The translations under genes were made by a program, and so were the position numbers. A DNA stretch of 23,086 bases from Ophiothrix spiculata (Eukaryota; Echinodermata; Ophiuroidea; Amphilepidida; Ophiotrichidae): assembly GCA_000969725.1 (NCBI GenBank), contig JXSR01S072602.1. One strand, 5' to 3'. How positions within the stretch are numbered: position 1 is the stretch's first letter; each line of letters opens with the position of its first letter. Below are positions 18,254-23,086 of the stretch, piece after piece. The notes under the pieces were generated by a model that was not told the DNA's origin, made no database searches, and saw nothing but the letters and a program-made list of their open reading frames with translations.

Positions 18254-18505
18254 CTTTATCATAAACTACCCCTCTATAACTCCAAAGATGATTGGCTGAT
18301 CTGCTGGCCCCATCATGCACTGTCAATCCATCATTTACATCCTTGACTTGATATGCGGTTGTTATAGCAACAAGGGTTGTCATTTCAGGGGCACTCTCAA
18401 CCAACCAGCGACAGTCCAGGTTGTTTGGGTATGGTTTGGGAAAGTTTGGACTCTCTATTTGGTATGATTTGTTGCTTTCTGTGAGGACTATGTGTCCACT
18501 GCATT
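18254..18505 (-). CDS. Exon A: N-terminal two thirds of CUB module 1
   Basis: The exon encodes 83 complete codons, starting in phase 1 (two leading bases AA) and ending in phase 1. The acceptor is a TTTGTTTTGTTTCAG tract. The protein opens with CSGHIVL, has the CUB hallmark SPNFPKPYPNNLDCRW (first and second cysteines, SP.FP..YP..L.C.W) and then DGLTVHDGAS, equivalent to the D.L.V.DG strand of CUB domains. The third and fourth CUB cysteines are absent. An aspartate in VNDGL sits where calcium-binding CUBs have their first aspartate. The donor reads AAAG|GCAAGT, a GC-type donor; using it keeps the frame into exon B, whereas the nearby GTGTTA alternative gives a stop in exon B. Upstream exons are not identified. 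Confidence 0.88.
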
Positions 18506-19066
18506 CTGAAACAAAACAAAGTTACAAATGGCTTTAGATACACCGGTCTTGACTAATGCCCATCCTTAGCCATAAGACTGCAGATAAAGTATTTAAAGGC
18601 ATTAGCCATGATCCACTCAGGTATGAAAACTTATTTGAATCAAAGAAAGACCATAATAGATTCAAAACAAACAAACAAAATCAAATCACTTGCTCTGAAA
18701 AGACAGTTTTCAGCCAAATTCATTTCTTGAGGTTCTGTCAGCAGTATTTCTATTTTCTTATTGTTTGAGATTCCAAATGTAGGCCTGTTGATTTAAAAGT
18801 GAACACTTTTTTTTAAAAATAAAAACAGTGTTTCTAGTTTGAAAACTTAAAAAGATCTTGTTTCTACACCTGTGACGGCCAAACAAATTATTTTTGATGA
18901 AATCGATTCTCTTTTAATATGTATTAAACTATCTCCAGGAGTTTTGTTTGATCTTTTATCTGGTAAATCCATCTGAGGTACAAATTTAGGATCTAGGGAA
19001 ACAGGATAGTTACACCACCATCAAAGAATGATATATTGCAAATTAATTCTCTCTCAATTTGAGCAA
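18506..19066. other. Sequence upstream of exon A, nothing recognisable
   Basis: Intron or 5' flank of the CUB gene. No phase-1-ending exon or signal-peptide-like frame was found on the minus strand. Confidence 0.5.
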
Positions 19067-19177
19067 TTTGTGTGTAAATTTTTGCACTTTTTTGGATTTT
19101 ACTATACTTTTAAGCTATATTTAGAGCATTTCCAGAAGTTTTTAATTCTAGGTGGAATCTAGGCTAGTCCCTTTAAA
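19067..19177 (+). repeat. Dispersed repeat R4, copy 1
   Basis: Shares TTTTAAGCT.TATTTAGAGC and GTGGAATCTAGGCTAGTCCC with 22388-22493. Confidence 0.75.
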
Positions 19178-20822
19178 AAGGTTAAATATTTCTTTACAAA
19201 AATATGTTATAAAGTAAAAAGAAGTTCAAATTTTAAGAATTTAGTAATTTATTTCTAGAAACACTATCAGTGAATTTTTCATTCTCCTGAGAATGAAAAA
19301 TTCAAAGCACAAATAATTGTCTGTTTTACTATAAATGTTGAAGTTCCAAGTTTTCGGCACATCCCCGTAATCACTTCCGTACTAATATAGTTATTAGTTG
19401 GAAGTACTTTCTAAAAGAGCAATAAAATCAGTAGGTGTTGAGGAAAGTTGAACTTCACTTTGGTGATCGTGGCTAATGCCTTTAAACAGTATGTTTTATT
19501 GTGATTAAATGTTCTTATAAGTGTTGGTAGAATTCATCAATAATGGTTTAAAACGGAGCAACAAATATTCATAATAAAAAGTTATGGTAGTATTGTTGTC
19601 CCATTGTTGAGTATGTTTAATTTATCAAGCTATATGATTTTGTACATATGTGCCACCATTTTGTTACCAATCGTTTTTCTGTTATAGTAGATTTTTGTAT
19701 TCCTGTCACCAAGCGCATATTGGTGATGGCAAGATTATATTCGGAGGGGATGGGTTCAGAACAAAAGGCTAAAAAGCAATATAATACTCAACTACGTTCA
19801 ACATAATACGATGATCTAACCCTCATTAAATGAGCTATTTTCTATAGAATACGCAAGGTTTTCAATCAGGTTCAATGGAAATACTGTCAAAAGGTTTGAT
19901 GTCCTGTTATCGATTCGAGTTCGTTTTGGAGAACACCACATCGGCTTCTTTGTTTGATTTAATGGGCCTTATAGTTAGATCATTTAGGCTGCATTAATGC
20001 TGTCATTTGTTATGAATTACCAATACTAAAAAAATGTCAACATACGTGTATAAGTTTTTAAGTTGATGTTAAATGGCATATTTTTAATATTAGTAGGCCT
20101 AAATATTGTTTCAGATGCATGCTTTCTACCATTATATTTCAAGTCAATGTGGCCATATTTATATATATTATTGGCCAATATATGCCAGCTTTGGTTTTAT
20201 ATCCATTATTTTTTTGTAAGAAAGCAGACTTTATTTTATTATGGCCATATATCTGTTATCGTTGTATTAAATTTCAATTGAATTAGCTAGATAAAGCATA
20301 CAACCTCTCAGAATGAATGGAATCGTCGACACGCCCCTAAAATTTATAATGAGGTGTCACGATTATAAAAATTCACTATACAATACTCTTGACTGGAATT
20401 CTTTGCTCATATCCATCAATTCTGTGACTGACAAAATTCCTTCAAATCCCAGGTCAAAACCAGTATTTCCACATCTTCCCTAAATCAAAGATGACTGAAT
20501 ATGTGGCTTGCTCAGGCAAAATGAGCAGGAAGTCATAGTAAGATTTTAAATAAATGGCCTGTTAAGTTAAAATATGGTGAAAAAGTCAAATTTCATTTTT
20601 TACATGAATGGCATTTATGCATAAGTGTTTAACTATACCTAGTGTTTCGAAGGTCAATTAAGTCGGGAAGTGCAATTAATCATGGTTAATTGATCACAAT
20701 TTGCTATCATTTACTATCAGTAACTTTAAGATCAATTTGAGGGAAATTGTTATTGCCAGATTTTCAGTGACTGCCTTGTATTTTGAAATCTTAGTGGAGA
20801 ATGGAGAAAGACAGGGTGACAT
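19178..20822. other. Gene-free stretch
   Basis: AT-rich. A perfect 15-16 bp stem with a two-base loop is at 19271-19304 (GAATTTTTCATTCTC and its complement). No exon, RNA gene or transposon ends were recognised. Confidence 0.5.
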
Positions 20823-20937
20823 TATATCATTCGAAAGCTGAGATTAAAATATGTCATAAACTCAATTTTGAAAATTGTGACTTTCCGCTCATTTTAATGT
20901 TTAATTTCATTCCATTTACCCATTGATTTGTCTCCTT
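20823..20937 (+). repeat. Direct duplication, copy 1
   Basis: Nearly identical to 21042-21173 (offset 219), from ATCATTCGAAAGCTGAG to ATTGATTTGTCTCCTT. Confidence 0.9.
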
Positions 20938-21041
20938 GCTGTAAATTCTTATTATTTTATTTATTTTTTTCAACCTATTTTCACCCGTATCTTAAAAAGT
21001 GTTCTGTCGCAAAGTCCCCCTTTTCGGTGTGAGTCATCACA

Positions 21042-21173
21042 TATATCATTCGAAAGCTGAGATTAAAATATGTCATAAACTCAATTTTGAAAATTGTGAC
21101 TTTCCGCTCATTTTGCCAGAGCACCCCTCATATGTTTAATTTCATTCCATTTACCCATTGATTTGTCTCCTTC
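21042..21173 (+). repeat. Direct duplication, copy 2
   Basis: Same as 20823-20937, except for about 17 extra bases (GCCAGAGCACCCCTCAT) in the middle. Confidence 0.9.
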
Positions 21174-21767
21174 TGATCTGGTTTGTTTTTTTACCATTTT
21201 GCAGGTAACTTTTCATTTTTATGAGGACACACCATTAATTCCAAACAAAACAACTTCCAGATCATGCCAGATTTCCCAGCTATGGTTTCATCTAGAGATT
21301 GTGATCTTGAATTTTGATCAGCCCACAAAATAAAAAGTGTACCATTACTGTGCTAAAATTACCTGAAGGGGGGGGGAGGTGTGATAGGAGACTTTCAAGT
21401 TCAAGTTAGGACAGGCTTTTAGTGGTCTCCCTTAAATTCAACTTACCAGACACTCTACACACTAAAATATGTTCAAATTTTTTACTAAAAGAGTAAAATT
21501 AGAGCTGGGGAAGGGGAGCTGAGCACATGGCAGAGCACACCCAAACTTATAAGTATTATGATTAGGAGACGATCCTGAGAGACAATTATATGGATGGGAT
21601 TGTAAATAGCCCCTTCTTAACCCCTTGAACCTGATGAGCCGGTATACTGATTCAAGTGTACATATACCGTATACCCTATGAGCTGGCTGGATTTTAGGTC
21701 ACGTGTCAGAAACTTGATGTGTCTGTCAACAGGTGTGTGTAGTTACAATTTTCAATGGTCTTATTTA
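21174..21767. other. Gene-free stretch
   Basis: Contains G-runs at about 21368-21377. A possible donor-like AACTTAC at about 21440 (minus strand) is not linked to a recognisable coding exon. Confidence 0.45.
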
Positions 21768-22213
21768 TACCCCGTTCAGACAGAGCCAAAAAGTCATCTT
21801 TAGTTGTCTTTAGTCATATTCGAGTTATATCGAGTTCAAAATTCACTTGTGTGTGAACAGTTCAAGTCATCTTAAGTCGTCTTTCAAAAAGTCGTCTTAC
21901 ATCGAATTATCAACTCGCTAAAAAGCAAGTTAAGTCGCGTTAGTAACTCGATGTAACTCGACTAACGACGACAACCGATGACTTTTCGTGTGTGTGTACA
22001 CCTGTCGTCGTAAGTCGAGTTGAATTCGTGTTTACTTCTACAGCGCATTGACCTGGAACAAGTAAAGTTCATCTCAATTCAACTTCAAAATTGTAGCGCA
22101 TGTGTGAACAGTCGTAAGTCGAGTTACTTTTCGCTAATCCAATCTCGTGTTTGAAATTAAAAATGGACTCGATATCAACTGAAGACGACTTTTTAGTGTG
22201 TCTGAACGGGGTA
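21768..22213. mobile_element. MITE-like element with ACCCCGTTCAGACA ends
   Basis: TACCCCGTTCAGACA...AAAAAGTC at the left pairs with GACTTTTTAGTGTGTCTGAA and CGGGGTA at the right. The interior is dense in AGTCG/CGACT words (AAGTCGAGTT, GTCGTCTT). TA at both ends. Non-coding, about 446 bases. Confidence 0.8.
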
Positions 22214-22387
22214 TTATATAGGAAGACATCACTTACTCTTTGAACCCATGGTTGATGGGTCATTTTGCTCTTATTTACTCTACAGAGGTGAAATATTCCT
22301 TATATTTTCGTAAATTTGATCACAATTTTCAACAAATGTGGCTTCGCCTATAGATTACAACGTAAATGTCAAATATGTCGAATATTT

Positions 22388-22493
22388 CTGTGTAATTTGT
22401 TGTACTTTTTTTGGAATTACTACACTTTTAAGCTTTATTTAGAGCATTTCAAGTTTTTTTATTCTAAGTGGAATCTAGGCTAGTCCCTTTAAA
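22388..22493 (+). repeat. Dispersed repeat R4, copy 2
   Basis: Counterpart of 19067-19177, ending GGAATCTAGGCTAGTCCC. Confidence 0.75.
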
Positions 22494-23086
22494 TAAACAC
22501 CACTTAAATTACTATATTAGACAAACCACAGTAGTAAAGCTTCGACTTAAAGACTGAAATTAGATGGGGATTTTTTCAGCCTTGCAACAGGGTTATGGAA
22601 AATTACATGCATGAGATACGGTGAAATTACCCCGGTCCCCCAAGTCAACATAAAAGTGGTAACCATGCTTGTTCTAAATTTCGCGCAAAAGCATAAAAAA
22701 GGGGGTATTTTGAGCATCCATCTCCGTGAAATTTAAAAAAGGGTATTTCACAGAATTTGTAAATTTGAACGTTCTACATCCTCTGGGTCAGGCATACATT
22801 GATGCCGCTCTCATGTCAATCTAATCCATCTAATAAGGATAAGGCAGCTTTACGGTACATGTATTATCTGGTTTCCAGATATAGTGAATATAGTCGTAGG
22901 CCTATGTTATGCTTGCACTCACGCACGTTTCAAAGTGAGCTGAATGACGACGCAAACACTGTTGATGAATTAGCTGTGCCACTGACGGCTGCTGCACGTT
23001 TTCCATGTGGTCCATTGTAAACATTGTGTTGGGAATTACGGAAGAAAATCTTGGAAGATGCGGGAAAGCTGGCTGGGCGGTGGGCG
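22494..23086. other. Right end, nothing recognisable
   Basis: No exon or RNA gene. The stretch at 22620-22760 has GTGAAATTTAAAAAAGGG-like wording loosely similar to the R2 family. Confidence 0.4.

Larger units (their letters stand above)
1742..18505 (-). other. Partial gene for a multi-CUB-domain extracellular protein (gene-level span)
   Basis: Nine exons on the minus strand join with consistent reading phase into successive CUB-type modules: A+B, C+D, E+F, G and H+I. CUB modules are beta-sandwich domains of about 110 residues found in secreted proteases, complement proteins and endocytic receptors, where they bind proteins, often through calcium. All module boundaries are phase-1 introns and the modules carry many N-glycosylation sequons (for example NKS, NIT, NCT, NYT, NST, NMT, NGT), which fits an extracellular location. 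No protease, EGF, sushi or transmembrane segment was found in the window, so the parent family cannot be named. Signal peptide and start codon are missing on the right, and the gene continues beyond the left edge. Introns range from about 0.4 to 6.8 kb. Confidence 0.85.

Noticed and set aside
20063-20281. 72-residue hydrophobic plus-strand frame, possible membrane protein
   Set aside because: The hydrophobicity follows from T-rich DNA; there is no start context, family motif or splice support.
21436-21490. Donor-like GTAAGT on the minus strand with an upstream acceptor-like TTTTAG
   Set aside because: The 38-base interval between them encodes nothing CUB-like, and its start phase could not be tied to another exon.
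22069-22263. Minus-strand frame starting ATG with a GTAAGT donor, as a possible first exon of the CUB gene
   Set aside because: It has no signal-peptide-like hydrophobic stretch, the first ATG gives phase 0 rather than phase 1, and most of the frame lies in a MITE.

Overview
This looks like animal (metazoan) nuclear DNA. It is AT-rich, with one fragmentary multi-exon gene whose introns have GT...AG borders and many short dispersed and inverted repeats. Protein content and repeat style fit a marine invertebrate, perhaps a deuterostome such as an echinoderm, hemichordate or cephalochordate, but nothing seen here fixes the species.

The only gene I can support is on the minus strand and spans at least 1742-18505. 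Nine exons join into a secreted or cell-surface protein made of CUB-type modules. In transcript order they are A 18254-18505, B 17221-17322, C 16679-16819, D 14517-14708, E 12125-12226, F 11078-11311, G 9708-10057, H 8809-8980 and I 1742-1968. A+B form one CUB, C+D a divergent CUB-like module with four cysteines, E+F a cysteine-free CUB-like module, G a complete single-exon CUB, and H+I another CUB. Every module boundary is a phase-1 intron, the usual pattern of exon-shuffled extracellular domains. The start codon and signal peptide are not visible and must lie upstream, in or beyond 18506-23086. The gene continues past the left edge, because exon I ends in a good phase-1 donor.

Two points of gene structure stand out. 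The exon A/B intron appears to use a GC-AG donor, and the reading frame supports it. Exon G runs into an in-frame TAA without a phase-1 donor where its CUB domain ends, while exon F joins exon H in frame. Exon G therefore looks like an alternative last exon giving a short isoform, unless its donor has been lost or misread.

The rest is intron and flank filled with mobile-element remains: MITE-like elements with terminal inverted repeats (179-512 and its relative 6957-7278, 1472-1718, 3247-3623, 4473-4749, 5354-5770, 10753-11033, 12383-13444, 17759-18120, 21768-22213), a 3' fragment of a LINE with an ATT-repeat tail (926-1372), two minisatellite-plus-hairpin units (4096-4302 and 4931-5261), two strong intronic hairpins (7545-7613 and 8676-8725), and several dispersed repeat families present two or three times. 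No tRNA, rRNA, CRISPR or prokaryotic feature was seen. All alignments were made by eye, so repeat ends may be off by several bases.
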